From: JAXLXE01 sp046328115
GTDB taxonomy: Bacteria > Chloroflexota > UBA6077 > JACCZL01
Assembly (NCBI GenBank): GCA_046328115.1
Contig: JAXLXE010000002.1
Coordinates: 124,001-188,000, forward strand
DNA length: 64,000 bases
Direction: 5' to 3'
Shown here: piece by piece, positions 17,253 to 26,437 of the stretch
Layout: every line of letters starts with the position of its first letter
Numbering within the stretch: the first letter of the stretch is position 1
The notes under the pieces: generated by a model
Seen by the model: only the letters and a program-made list of their open reading frames with translations
The model's database searches: none
Told to the model about the DNA's origin: nothing
Translations under genes and position numbers: made by a program

Positions 17253-18659
17253 ATGGCAGAGTACGAATACGACTTACTGGTGATCGGGTCCGGCCCCGCG
17301 GGGCAGCGCGCGGCGATCCAGGCTTCAAAGCTCAACAAACGCGTGGGCGTGGTAGAGCGCAAACTCGTGGTGGGTGGCACCTGCATCCACACCGGCACAA
17401 TCCCCAGCAAGACCTTGCGCGAGGCGGCTCTCCATCTGTCAGGCTTCCGTCACCGCTCCCTCTACGGCAACTCCTACACAGTGAAGCAGAACATCACCAT
17501 GTCTGATTTGGTGTTTCGGACTGACCACGTGATCCGGCACGAGGTGGACGTGTTCCAGCACCAGATGCAGCGCAACCGAGTGGAGGTCATTCCGGCCTCG
17601 GCGGAGTTTGTGGATCCCCACACGTTGCGGCTCACCTACACGGATGGCAACACCCGCCGTGAGGTCACCACCGCAAACGTGGTCGTCGCTACGGGAACAA
17701 CCGCCACGAGAGACCAACACATTCCGTTCGACGGACAGCGCGTACTGATCAGCGACGACGTCCTGGATCTCCAGGAGCTCCCGCGCTCCATGACTGTGGT
17801 CGGCGCCGGGGTTATCGGCTGTGAATACGCCTGCCTCTTCGCCACCCTGGGAGTGCGCGTAACGCTCGTGGACGCCCGTTCCCGCCTGCTGCCCTTCGTA
17901 GACGCTGAGATCGTGGACGCGCTCGTTTACCACATGCGCGAGAACAAGGTGACGCTTCGCCTGAACGAGACGGTTAAGACCATCGAGGCCGTCGGCGACC
18001 AGCGCGGCGAGCGGGTGCGGTTGAACCTTGCGAGCGGCAAGCAGATCGTCACCGATACGGCGCTCTACAGCATCGGGCGGACTGGTGCCACCGACAAGCT
18101 CAATCTGCCGGGGGCCGGCCTTGCCGCGGACGAGCGTGGACGCCTCCGCGTGAACGAGTGCTTCCAGACCGACGTGCCACACATCTACGCGGTAGGCGAC
18201 GTGGTGGGCTTCCCTAGCCTGGCCTCCATCTCTATGGAGCAAGGTCGCCTGGCGGCGTGTCACGCCTTTGGCCAGGACACCACCAGCGTACCCTCACTCT
18301 TCCCGTACGGCATCTACACCATCCCTGAGATCTCCATGGTTGGCCGGACCGAGGAGGAGCTCACGAACCAGGGCATTCCGTATGAGGTCGGGAAGGCGCA
18401 GTACAAGGAGATCGCCCGCGGCCAGATCATTGGCGACAACAGTGGGCTGCTGAAGCTGATCTTCCATCTGGATACGCGCGAGCTTCTGGGCATCCACATC
18501 ATTGGCAACGGCGCCAGCGAGCTCATCCACATTGGCCAGGCGGTCATGAGCTTCGGGGGCACGGTGGACTACTTCGTAGACACCGTCTTCAACTACCCCA
18601 CGCTGGCTGAGTGTTACAAGAACGCGGCCTTCAACGGTATCAACCGCCTGGCCGCGTAG
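17253..18659 (+). CDS. sthA: Soluble pyridine nucleotide transhydrogenase (Si-specific), SthA-like
   Basis: A 468-residue flavoprotein of the disulfide-reductase superfamily. The FAD motif is DLLVIGSGPAGQRAA near the N-terminus. The second Rossmann motif VVGAGVIGCEYACLFATLG binds NAD(P). IYAVGDVVGFPSLA is the second FAD motif. The active-site helix reads GGTCIHTGTIPSKTLREA: only one cysteine of the usual CxxxxC pair is present, which is the hallmark of SthA rather than of lipoamide or glutathione reductase. The C-terminal dimer domain contains NYPTLAECYKNAA instead of the catalytic HPT-type motif. It would interconvert NADH and NADPH in the cytoplasm. ATG 17253 follows a GGGGAGGA site; the upstream extension to 17082 looks non-coding. 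Confidence 0.88.
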   Translation: MAEYEYDLLVIGSGPAGQRAAIQASKLNKRVGVVERKLVVGGTCIHTGTIPSKTLREAALHLSGFRHRSLYGNSYTVKQNITMSDLVFRTDHVIRHEVDVFQHQMQRNRVEVIPASAEFVDPHTLRLTYTDGNTRREVTTANVVVATGTTATRDQHIPFDGQRVLISDDVLDLQELPRSMTVVGAGVIGCEYACLFATLGVRVTLVDARSRLLPFVDAEIVDALVYHMRENKVTLRLNETVKTIEAVGDQRGERVRLNLASGKQIVTDTALYSIGRTGATDKLNLPGAGLAADERGRLRVNECFQTDVPHIYAVGDVVGFPSLASISMEQGRLAACHAFGQDTTSVPSLFPYGIYTIPEISMVGRTEEELTNQGIPYEVGKAQYKEIARGQIIGDNSGLLKLIFHLDTRELLGIHIIGNGASELIHIGQAVMSFGGTVDYFVDTVFNYPTLAECYKNAAFNGINRLAA

Positions 18660-18672
18660 CCCCGAGAGCCTC

Positions 18673-18709
18673 GGTGCATGGGTGGGGCCTCCTGCCCCAC
18701 CCATGCACC
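18673..18709. terminator. Bidirectional hairpin between convergent genes
   Basis: A perfect 16-bp stem (GGTGCATGGGTGGGGC, loop CTCCT, then the exact complement) lies between the transhydrogenase stop and the binding-protein stop. It is the longest perfect hairpin I found in the window. It could serve both convergent transcripts. Confidence 0.8.
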
Positions 18710-18722
18710 TTGCGAGACACAC

Positions 18723-20468
18723 TCAGTCCTTGAGGGTCATCTCCTTCAGGAGGATGAATCCGTCAAGGCGGATCTTCCAGTCCACCCGCTTGCTTACCCC
18801 AAAGTAGAAGTTCGGGTGGCCAATCGGCACCGTGTAGACCTGCTCGTGCAGGTACTTCGCTAGCTCCTCGTAGGCCTTCGCCCGCTCCGCTCCCGTGAGC
18901 GGCAGAGCCGCGTTGTTCATCTCGTCTATCTTCTCGTCGCAGAAGGTTGAGAGCCGCCCCTTGCAGCTGTAATACGTGCTGATGGTGGCGGAGAAATCCA
19001 TGATCTCGTTTCCGTGGACGTGCGTGCCGATCATGCCACGCTCCGGCGCGATCGGTTTTGGCTGACCCCAGATCTCCGCGTGGGCCGCCGTCTCCAGGAT
19101 GCGCGTCTGCACATTCGGGAAGCCCACCTGCTTGAACATATCGGTGATCGCCTCGGTGGCCTCCTCCAGGCGGACCACGTAGGCACGGCGGGCATAGTTG
19201 GTGAGCTGCGCGTCGATCGGCACGCCGGCCGCTTTGGCCTCAGCCAGAAGCTGCTTCGCCCGGTTGGGGTCGTAGGGGTACGGCTTGAGGCTGGCGTTGT
19301 GGCCAACGGCGCTGGGTCCCACAAGCTGATGGGCCACGGTACCGCCCCCCATGATGTCCTCGATCACCGCCTGCTTGTCCACGGACAATGCCAGTGCCTC
19401 GCGCACCCGCTTGTCCTTCATCGCCACGTTCGTCACGTCAAAGCGCAGAAACACGGTCTCGATGCTCGGGCCAAACGTGCACGTGGGCGCCTCCTTGCAC
19501 TGCTCCACCGTGACCCAGCGTGCGATGTCCGCCTCGCCACGCTTCACCATCGCCGTGCGCACCTCGCGCTCTGGCCGCAGCAAGAAGGTCACATCCTTGA
19601 TGCTCGCCACCCCGCCCGCGTCAGACGCACCGTGACCCCACCAATCCGGATTCACCGTCAGCTTGATGTGTTGGCCCTTCACCCACTCCACGAACTTGTA
19701 CGGCCCCGTACCGATGGGCTTGGAGACGAAGTCCCCCGGTGACTCCTTATGCTGCTTCATCGAGGAGATAGCGGCGAAGTACAGGCGGGCCGGCAGGATG
19801 GGGTCAGGCGACTCGGTCATCACGTCCAGCGTGGATTCATCCACGGCCTTGAACGTCATCTCCGGGCCCACAAACTGGCGCAGGCGGAAGTTGTTGTCCT
19901 TGCTCCAGGAGTGCGCCAGGCTGAACGCGGCCGCCTCCGCCGTAAATGGTGACCCATCGTGGAACGTCACGCCCTTGCGCAGCGTGAACCGCCACGTGGT
20001 GGGGTTGGAGCGCTCCCACTTGGTCGCCAGCTCCGGCACAAGCTCATTGGTCTTGGGATCACGGTTGAGCAGCGCCTCACCCACGTTCCGCAGCACCGGA
20101 TATCCATAGGATGCGTAAGCCTGATGGATCTCCAGCGTGGGCGACTCCTCTGGCATCGCCAGGACGATCTGACCCTTGGGTTCCACCTTGGGCTTCGCGG
20201 CCGCCGGCTTGGCAGCCTCAGCGGGCTTCGCGGCCTCGGCTGGCTTCGCTGGCTCCGCCGGCTTCGCGGCCGCCACGGTTGGCTTGGCTGCCTCGGCCGG
20301 CTTCGCCGGCTCAGCCGGCTTGGACGGTGCCGCCGTGGCGGCGGGACTCGCCGGCTGCGACGGCGCGCATGCCATGGCGAGCACCAGCACAAACGCGAGC
20401 ACGAGCGGGCCTATCGCCACGCGCCGGCGCGCGGCTCCGCCTACACCGGGAACTGGTAGGTTCTGCAC
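18723..20468 (-). CDS. ABC transporter substrate-binding lipoprotein, SBP_bac_5 family
   Basis: A 581-residue DppA/OppA-type binding protein. I chose GTG 20468, preceded by GGAGGG at 5-10 nt. A hydrophobic signal ends in LAMAC, a lipobox-like site, so the protein is likely lipid-anchored. Next comes a linker of about 60 residues made of KPAEPAKPAEAAKP-type repeats. The binding domain follows (TPFHDGSPF-like motif as VTFHDGSPFTAEAAAFSL; GTGPYKFVEWVKG; NPDWWG; VREALALSVDK). It belongs to the same family as the partial gene at the left edge. It is the last gene of the DppB-DppC-binding protein cluster and probably supplies these permeases. The solute is unknown. Confidence 0.92.
   Translation of the reverse strand: MQNLPVPGVGGAARRRVAIGPLVLAFVLVLAMACAPSQPASPAATAAPSKPAEPAKPAEAAKPTVAAAKPAEPAKPAEAAKPAEAAKPAAAKPKVEPKGQIVLAMPEESPTLEIHQAYASYGYPVLRNVGEALLNRDPKTNELVPELATKWERSNPTTWRFTLRKGVTFHDGSPFTAEAAAFSLAHSWSKDNNFRLRQFVGPEMTFKAVDESTLDVMTESPDPILPARLYFAAISSMKQHKESPGDFVSKPIGTGPYKFVEWVKGQHIKLTVNPDWWGHGASDAGGVASIKDVTFLLRPEREVRTAMVKRGEADIARWVTVEQCKEAPTCTFGPSIETVFLRFDVTNVAMKDKRVREALALSVDKQAVIEDIMGGGTVAHQLVGPSAVGHNASLKPYPYDPNRAKQLLAEAKAAGVPIDAQLTNYARRAYVVRLEEATEAITDMFKQVGFPNVQTRILETAAHAEIWGQPKPIAPERGMIGTHVHGNEIMDFSATISTYYSCKGRLSTFCDEKIDEMNNAALPLTGAERAKAYEELAKYLHEQVYTVPIGHPNFYFGVSKRVDWKIRLDGFILLKEMTLKD
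20174..20340 (-). repeat. Low-complexity (KPAE/KPAA) coding repeat
   Basis: The linker of the binding lipoprotein is built from repeated codons for Lys-Pro-Ala-Glu-Ala units. This gives a purine/pyrimidine-asymmetric repetitive DNA tract. The likely role is to hold the binding domain away from the membrane through the cell wall. Confidence 0.8.
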
Positions 20469-20589
20469 TGATCCCTCCTCAACGAATCGGCAGCGCACTG
20501 CACCGAAACCGCCCGCGGCTCGCATCGCCGCGGGCGCTGTCCCTGGCTGTCAACGTGTCTGACGCCGCTGGCTTCCTCCCTTCGTCGCG

Positions 20590-21576
20590 CTAGGACGCCG
20601 CGCTCACGGCGGCGCCTGTGCGGCGCCGAATCCAGCGCCACGAGTTGACCGGATCGGTAATCGCCCGCACCCAGGCGGCCACAAGGTTGAGCGAGAGCGC
20701 GGTCAGCAAGATCGAGAGGCCAGGAAACGTCACCTGCCACCAGGCGGAGGTGATGTACTCCCGCCCCTGCGCCAGCATCAGTCCCCAGGACGACTCTGGC
20801 GGCTGGATGCCCATACCCAGGAAATCCAGCGCCGCCAGCGAGAGCATCATGGTCGCCACTTCGAGTGTTGCCAGCACGAGCACTGGCGACATCAGGTTCG
20901 GGATCATGTGCCTCCAGATGATCCGCTGATCGGCGCAGCCCAGCGCCCGCGCCGCTTCCACGTACGCCTGTTCCCGCAGCGACAGCATGAGGCTCCTGGT
21001 GATCCGCGCGTAGACCATCCAGCGGGTCACAATCATCACCAGGATCAAGTTCTGGAAGCCCGGCCCCAGAATGAACAGGACGAAGAGCGCCAACAGCAGC
21101 GAGGGCAGGCTCATCTGGAGGTCGACCACCCGCATGACGGCGTCCTCCACGCGTCCTCGGTAGTAGCCCGCCAGCACGCCCAGAGTCACGCCAAGGGTCC
21201 CGGAGAACAACACGGTGGCGAATCCCACGGCGAGCGAGATGCGCGCGCCGTAGATCAGCCTGCTCAGCGTGTCGCGCCCAAGCGCATCCGTGCCCAGAAG
21301 ATGGCGCGTCGCCCCCTCGATGAGCGAAGGCGTACCCGGCGGCTTGTTCCGCATTCTGATAGCTTGCAGGTACGGATCGTGCGGAGAGACCAGGGGTGCC
21401 GCTACCGCCGCCACGATCACCAGCACGACGAAGCACAGCGCCACCATCGCTGCTTTGTCGGCCCACAGTGAGCGTGCTACGTCCGCCGCCGTGAGCTGTC
21501 GCGGAGCATCGCTGGGCGCGGCGGCGGCCGCGCTACCGGCGGGTGAAGCGCCGGCCTGAGTGGTGACGGACGCCAT
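20590..21576 (-). CDS. ABC transporter permease, DppC/OppC family
   Basis: A 328-residue membrane protein with a cytoplasmic N-terminal region, TM1 (VALCFVVLVIVAAVAAPLV) and the DppC opening SPHDPYLQ. Five further helices include the conserved EAA loop EAARALGCADQRIIWRHMIPN, which contacts the ATPases. It pairs with the DppB-type permease, whose stop lies only 2 nt before this start. Together they would form the membrane channel of a peptide- or nickel-type importer. No ATPase gene is in the cluster, so subunits from another locus are needed. Confidence 0.93.
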   Translation of the reverse strand: MASVTTQAGASPAGSAAAAAPSDAPRQLTAADVARSLWADKAAMVALCFVVLVIVAAVAAPLVSPHDPYLQAIRMRNKPPGTPSLIEGATRHLLGTDALGRDTLSRLIYGARISLAVGFATVLFSGTLGVTLGVLAGYYRGRVEDAVMRVVDLQMSLPSLLLALFVLFILGPGFQNLILVMIVTRWMVYARITRSLMLSLREQAYVEAARALGCADQRIIWRHMIPNLMSPVLVLATLEVATMMLSLAALDFLGMGIQPPESSWGLMLAQGREYITSAWWQVTFPGLSILLTALSLNLVAAWVRAITDPVNSWRWIRRRTGAAVSAAS

Positions 21577-21578
21577 GC

Positions 21579-22469
21579 CTACGTTGCCCCACCGAATCTG
21601 ACCCGCGGATTGATCCGGGTGTAGACGATGTCCACGATCAGATTAAGCGAGATGATCATCAGCGCGATCACGAACACCACGGCCTCCACCAGCGGGAGGT
21701 CCCGGCGGCTTATCGCCTGGATCAGCAACGAGCCGATGCCCGGCCAGCCAAAGACCGTTTCTATCACCACCGCACCGTTCAAGAGCGAGGCCGTCTCGTC
21801 GCCGCACAGGGTGATGATGGGCAAGGCGGCGTTGCGGAGCGCGTGTCCGAAGATGGCGGTACGCTCAGCCAGCCCCTTGGCCCGCGCCGTGGTCACGTAC
21901 GGTTTGCTGATCTCATCCAGCATCGAGCTACGCGCGACCTGCGCAACCCTACCGATGGGCCTGAAGCCCAGTGTCAGAGCCGGCAGGATGGCGTACTCCA
22001 GCCCCCCGTACCCAGACGTCGGCAACAGCTCGAGCTGCACCGCGACCAGGAGAATGAGCATCAGCCCCACCCAGAACTCGGCAGCGGACACCCCGCCCAG
22101 AGAGATCACGGTGAGTACGCGATCCAGCAGCGAGCGCGGCCGAATGGCGGAGACGGTGCCGATCACCACCGCCAGGGGCAGCGCGAGCAACACCGTGACC
22201 GCGGTGAGATAGAGCGTGGCAGGGATTCTCTCCAGCGCGACTGGCATCGCCGGCACCCGCTGCCACAGGGACACGCCAAAGTCACCGCGCAGCCAGCCAG
22301 ACCCGGCACGCCAGAACTGCACGTAGAGCGGATCGTCCAGTCCGTGCTCACGGCGGAACGCCATGTACTGTTCCTGCGTGGCCTCCGGCGGCAGCATGAC
22401 CTTGGCCGGGTCGCCAATGCCATGGCCAAGCAGGAAGACAATCGCCAGGACGCCGGCCAGCACCCCCAC
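21579..22469 (-). CDS. ABC transporter permease, DppB/OppB family
   Basis: At least 296 residues from GTG 22469. It has six predicted membrane helices, the GDPA motif after TM1 (HGIGDPAKVMLPPEAT), the SLWQRVP loop and a conserved EAA-type loop (TARAKGLAERTAIFGHALRNAALP). Homologues begin about 12 residues earlier with a pattern like YLLRRLL. The same frame here does contain AYLVRRLLHSVGVL upstream of GTG 22469, but offers no ATG, GTG or TTG there. The real start may be a rarer codon such as ATC or CTG near 22493-22505, or the annotated GTG with a shorter tail. Confidence 0.88.
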   Translation of the reverse strand: MGVLAGVLAIVFLLGHGIGDPAKVMLPPEATQEQYMAFRREHGLDDPLYVQFWRAGSGWLRGDFGVSLWQRVPAMPVALERIPATLYLTAVTVLLALPLAVVIGTVSAIRPRSLLDRVLTVISLGGVSAAEFWVGLMLILLVAVQLELLPTSGYGGLEYAILPALTLGFRPIGRVAQVARSSMLDEISKPYVTTARAKGLAERTAIFGHALRNAALPIITLCGDETASLLNGAVVIETVFGWPGIGSLLIQAISRRDLPLVEAVVFVIALMIISLNLIVDIVYTRINPRVRFGGAT

Positions 22470-22669
22470 GGAGTGCAGCAGGCGACGGACCAGATAAGCG
22501 CTGATTGCGTTGCTCCCCGGCGCTGGGGCAAACGGTCGCCGCGACGCTCATCGTCGCGATCCCCACGCGGCACGTCGGGCGCAGCATGACCCGGCCAGGG
22601 GTCGGATGTCAAGTTCTAGCGCGCGGGAATCCGTCAAACGTCGCGGCTACGCGGCGCATAACGCGTGGA

Positions 22670-25009
22670 CTAGCCGAGACCGGCGAGCTGTATCGCAGCG
22701 TCGCGTCCCCGCTCCCCCACGATGGAGGCCGGGCCCACGCAGCTAGGGCAGCCGGACTCGCAGGGACAGGCCCGCGCAAGCTCCACGGCGGCCCGCAACA
22801 GCTCACCCCGCATGCCGTAAAGCTTCTCCGCGAAGCCCACGCCCGCCGGCGTCCGCTCGTACAGATAGATCGTTGGCACGTCCGTGAACTTGGACCGAAT
22901 CTGGGACTCCACGCCCACGTCACGCGCGTCGCACATCAGGTAGAGCGGCGCCACCGCGCGCAAGAGCTGCGCCAGCCCGGTCAACCCGCCAGCCACGTCC
23001 TCACGGCTCAGGCCAGCCGTCCGATCCTCTGGAATGGTCATCCAGAAGGCGGTGGTCTGCAGCTCCTCCTCCGGAAGCTGGATCTTGCCCCAACCGATGT
23101 TCTCATGCGTGTCAAACTTGATCTTCTTGAAGATGGTGGGCTGGTAGGTCAGGCTCACCTCGCCGTGAGCACAGGGCTGCCCATCCTGAGCCGGCGTCTG
23201 CTCGAACACGTCCGTGACCTGGAGCGTCACCGCCAGCTCCGCATCCGTGTAGTAGTCCACATCCACCCGCCGAACGTACGCCTTCTTCTCCTCCCAGTCC
23301 AGCTTCTCCACCTGGTGCTGCTGGCCACCGTGGATGTAGATGGCCTCTTCGTGCAGGTAAACGGGCGCAGCGTAGCGGTCCATCTCACCGATCACGCGGG
23401 GCGAGCCCGTGTCCGTGGTGTCGATGATCACGAAGTTGTCGATCGAGGCCGTGCGCAGGCTGATCGCCTCGGCGGGGAAACGCTCGCTAGACCAGTACCA
23501 CTTGCGGCTGACGTCGTTGAATTGGAGCTGTCCCTCGTCCTCGAAGTAGCGCAGCAGATCGGACGTGGCGGCGCCGCCAAAGCGCTCGCCAACCTCAAAG
23601 GGCAGCTCAAAAGTGGCGCAGCGGATGTGATTGGCGCGGATCACCAAGTTCTCCGGATTCACCAATCCACTCTCAGGCGAGCGAGAGAAGAAATAGTCCG
23701 GATGGCTCATCATGAACTGATCGAGCGGCGCGCTCGTGCCCACCATGATGGCAACAGCGGGACTATCCCGACGCCCAACCCGGCCCATCTGCTGCAACGC
23801 GCTCGCAATGGTGCCCGGGTACCCCACCAGCACGGCTGCCTCCAACCCCCCGATGTCGATCCCCAATTCCAGCGCGTTCGTGGCCACCACGCCGCGGATG
23901 GATCCGTCGCGGAGACCGCGCTCGATGGCCCGCCGCTCAGTTGGCAAGTAGCCGCCGCGATAGCCACGGATCGACTCGGCCGGGATGTGCCGCCTCTTCG
24001 CGGACTCGTGCAAGTAGTGCAGCAGCACCTCCACGATCAGCCGGGTCCGCGCGAATACGATGGTCTGCAGGTTGTTCGCCACCAGCGAGGTGGCGAGCTC
24101 ACGGGCGATCAGCGTGGAGCTCCGGCGGATGCCGAGCTGCCTGTTCACCACCGGTGGGTTGTAGAACAGCAGGAACTTCTCACCGCTGGGAGCGCCGTTG
24201 TCGTCCACCAGCTCCATGGGCGCGTCCACCAGGGTGCCCGCGCGCTCAGCCAGTTCCCCGCTGGGCGCCTCCAGATCGTCCACCAGCGAGCCATACTCGG
24301 TCAGGCGGCGGCCCAGATCTGACGCATTGGCAATCGTCGCCGAGCAACAGATGAACTGCGGATTGGACCCGTAGAAGGCACAGATCCGCCGGAGGCGGCG
24401 CAACACGTTGCTGACGTGGCTGCCGAAGACGCCACGGTAGTGGTGGAGCTCGTCCACCACCACGTACTTCAGGTTCTCGAACAGCCGCACCCACTTATCG
24501 TGGTGCGGCAGGATCCCCGTGTGGAGCATGTCCGGATTAGTCACCACGATGTGGCCGGCCTGGCGGATCGCCCGGCGTGCCGTCGCCGGCGTGTCGCCGT
24601 CGTACGTGAAGGTCTTGATGTCCGCGCCGCAGGCCTCCACCAGGCCGTGGAGCTCCGCTTGCTGGTCCTGAGCCAGCGCCTTGGTGGGGAACAGGTACAG
24701 CGCCCGCGCGTTCGGATCCCGCAGGATCGCGTTCACCACCGGCACGTTGTAGCAGAGCGTCTTCCCAGAGGCGGTGGGCGTCACCACCACCACATTGCGA
24801 CCCGCCAGGACGTGGCCTATGGCCTCGGCCTGATGGGTATAGAGCCGCTCGATCCCACGCCGGGCATACGCCGCCCGCAGTCGCGGATCAAGATCAGCGG
24901 GGAAATCCGCGAACCGCGCCGGGCGGGGCGGTACGTGGCGAAACGCCGTCACGCACCGCCCGTGCTTATCGGACTTCAGCAGGTGATCGACAACCTGCGC
25001 TACGTTCAC
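22670..25009 (-). CDS. DEAD/DEAH-box helicase with DUF1998-type Zn domain, MrfA/YprA-like
   Basis: A 779-residue superfamily 2 helicase. Motif Q/I region is LYTHQAEAIGHVLAGRNVVVVTPTASGKT, with motif II VVDELHHY (DELH), motif III CCSATIAN, motif VI QQMGRVGRRD and a winged-helix/DUF1998-like C-terminal half. Four cysteines in ACPCESGCPSCVGP near the end form the metal site. This arrangement matches Bacillus YprA/MrfA, a 3'-5' DNA helicase needed for repair of mitomycin-type DNA damage; its partner there is the exonuclease MrfB. No MrfB gene is adjacent here. It lies downstream of an aminotransferase gene on the same strand (54 nt gap) and upstream of the permeases. Confidence 0.9.
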   Translation of the reverse strand: MNVAQVVDHLLKSDKHGRCVTAFRHVPPRPARFADFPADLDPRLRAAYARRGIERLYTHQAEAIGHVLAGRNVVVVTPTASGKTLCYNVPVVNAILRDPNARALYLFPTKALAQDQQAELHGLVEACGADIKTFTYDGDTPATARRAIRQAGHIVVTNPDMLHTGILPHHDKWVRLFENLKYVVVDELHHYRGVFGSHVSNVLRRLRRICAFYGSNPQFICCSATIANASDLGRRLTEYGSLVDDLEAPSGELAERAGTLVDAPMELVDDNGAPSGEKFLLFYNPPVVNRQLGIRRSSTLIARELATSLVANNLQTIVFARTRLIVEVLLHYLHESAKRRHIPAESIRGYRGGYLPTERRAIERGLRDGSIRGVVATNALELGIDIGGLEAAVLVGYPGTIASALQQMGRVGRRDSPAVAIMVGTSAPLDQFMMSHPDYFFSRSPESGLVNPENLVIRANHIRCATFELPFEVGERFGGAATSDLLRYFEDEGQLQFNDVSRKWYWSSERFPAEAISLRTASIDNFVIIDTTDTGSPRVIGEMDRYAAPVYLHEEAIYIHGGQQHQVEKLDWEEKKAYVRRVDVDYYTDAELAVTLQVTDVFEQTPAQDGQPCAHGEVSLTYQPTIFKKIKFDTHENIGWGKIQLPEEELQTTAFWMTIPEDRTAGLSREDVAGGLTGLAQLLRAVAPLYLMCDARDVGVESQIRSKFTDVPTIYLYERTPAGVGFAEKLYGMRGELLRAAVELARACPCESGCPSCVGPASIVGERGRDAAIQLAGLG

Positions 25010-25063
25010 ACCCCGATTATAGCGAACGCATGTTCGCTGAACGTAACCGCGGGTGCGTCGCCA

Positions 25064-26227
25064 CTAGAGCGAGCGGACCATCTCCCCAATCCGGTCCAGC
25101 GCCTTCTGGATATTCTGCTTTGAGTTTGCGTACGAGAAGCGGATGTAGCCCTCACCGTACGCGCCAAACGCGGAGCCAGCCAGGCTCGCCACGCCGAACT
25201 CCTGCAGCAGCCTGTCCGCAAACTGGTGGCTGGTGAGCCCGGTCCCCTTGACGTTCGGGAACACGTAGAACGCCCCCAAAGGCCGCTTGCAGGTGATGCC
25301 GGGTATCGCGTTGAGTCCGTCTACGATCAAATCGCGGCGCTCGCGGAACTCTTTGACCATCGCCTCCACATCATCCTGCGGCCCCGTCAGCGCGGCTACG
25401 CCGGCCTTCTGGGTGAAGGCCGCCGTGCAGGAGACGGAGTTCACCGCCAGACGGTCAATGTGTGGGATGAGCTCTTGGGGGAACACCCCGTAGCCCAGTC
25501 GCCAGCCCGTCATGGCGTAGGTCTTAGAGAACCCGTCCAGAATGATCGTGCGCTCACGCATGCCCGGCTCAGAGGCGATGCTGTAGTGCTCGCCGCCGTA
25601 CAAAATGCGCGAGTAGATCTCGTCCGAGAGGATCATGCAGTCGTGGTCCCGCAGGATGTCCGCGATCTGCTCAAAGTCCGTCTTTTCCAGGAAGCCGCCG
25701 GTGGGATTGGCCGGCGAGTTGAGCACCACGAGCTTCGTGCGGGGCGTGAGCAGCTTGCGCAGGTCCTCGGGGTCGAAGCGGAAATCGCGGTCCTCGAGGA
25801 TGGGCAGCGGCACCACCTTGGCGCCCACGAAGTTCGCCATGGACTCGTAGATCGGGTAGCTGGGGTCCGGGCAGATCACCTCGTCGCCGGCCTGGCACAG
25901 CGCCAGGATGGTCCAGAACATGATCGGCTTGCCGCCGGGGCTCACGCACACCTCTTCCCGCCTCACGTTGATGCCGCGGGTGTGGCCTACGTACTGAGCG
26001 ATCGCATCCCGTAGCTCGGGTAGTCCAAGGGCCGGTCCGTAGTGGGTCATGCCATCGGACAACGCCTGGCGGCCCGCCTCCACCACGTGCTTGGGAGTAT
26101 CGAAGTCCGGCTCGCCGATCTGCAGGTGCACGATATCGCGCCCCTGGGCCTCCAGGGCGCGCGCCTTGGCGAGCACATCGAAGGCGCTCTCGGTTCCGAG
26201 TCGGCCCATCCTATCGGCGAGCTGCAT
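25064..26227 (-). CDS. PLP-dependent class I/II aminotransferase (aspartate aminotransferase-like)
   Basis: A 387-residue fold-type I aminotransferase. The N-terminal motif VHLQIGEPDFDTP, the NSPANPTGG loop, the PLP lysine in DGFSKTYAMTGWRLGYG and the C-terminal RFSYANS (substrate-carboxylate Arg) are all present. It would transfer an amino group between aspartate or an aromatic amino acid and 2-oxoglutarate in the cytoplasm. I chose ATG 26227 because GGAGG lies about 8 nt upstream; the extension to 26311 does not look like family sequence. Specificity within the subgroup cannot be fixed. Confidence 0.92.
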   Translation of the reverse strand: MQLADRMGRLGTESAFDVLAKARALEAQGRDIVHLQIGEPDFDTPKHVVEAGRQALSDGMTHYGPALGLPELRDAIAQYVGHTRGINVRREEVCVSPGGKPIMFWTILALCQAGDEVICPDPSYPIYESMANFVGAKVVPLPILEDRDFRFDPEDLRKLLTPRTKLVVLNSPANPTGGFLEKTDFEQIADILRDHDCMILSDEIYSRILYGGEHYSIASEPGMRERTIILDGFSKTYAMTGWRLGYGVFPQELIPHIDRLAVNSVSCTAAFTQKAGVAALTGPQDDVEAMVKEFRERRDLIVDGLNAIPGITCKRPLGAFYVFPNVKGTGLTSHQFADRLLQEFGVASLAGSAFGAYGEGYIRFSYANSKQNIQKALDRIGEMVRSL

Positions 26228-26437
26228 GGGGTGGTCCTCCGCTGCGGCGAGCACCCAGCGCCTCGCCGACCGTGTGTAGTGGCGCGATAGCACCCTCGCG
26301 CCGGAGATCACAGACGCGGTCGATTATCGCACTACTGACGGACGCCCAGCGCAAAAGTCGGCCCGCGAGGCGGGTGCAACCGGCACGTCACCCCACGCGC
26401 TGGATTGACGTTTTCAGGACAGGAGGGGGGTCCGCCC

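Noticed and set aside
22505..24322. A 605-codon open frame on the plus strand
   Set aside because: It lies antisense to the helicase gene, is rich in His/Arg/Gln and has no domain. It is a GC-driven shadow frame.
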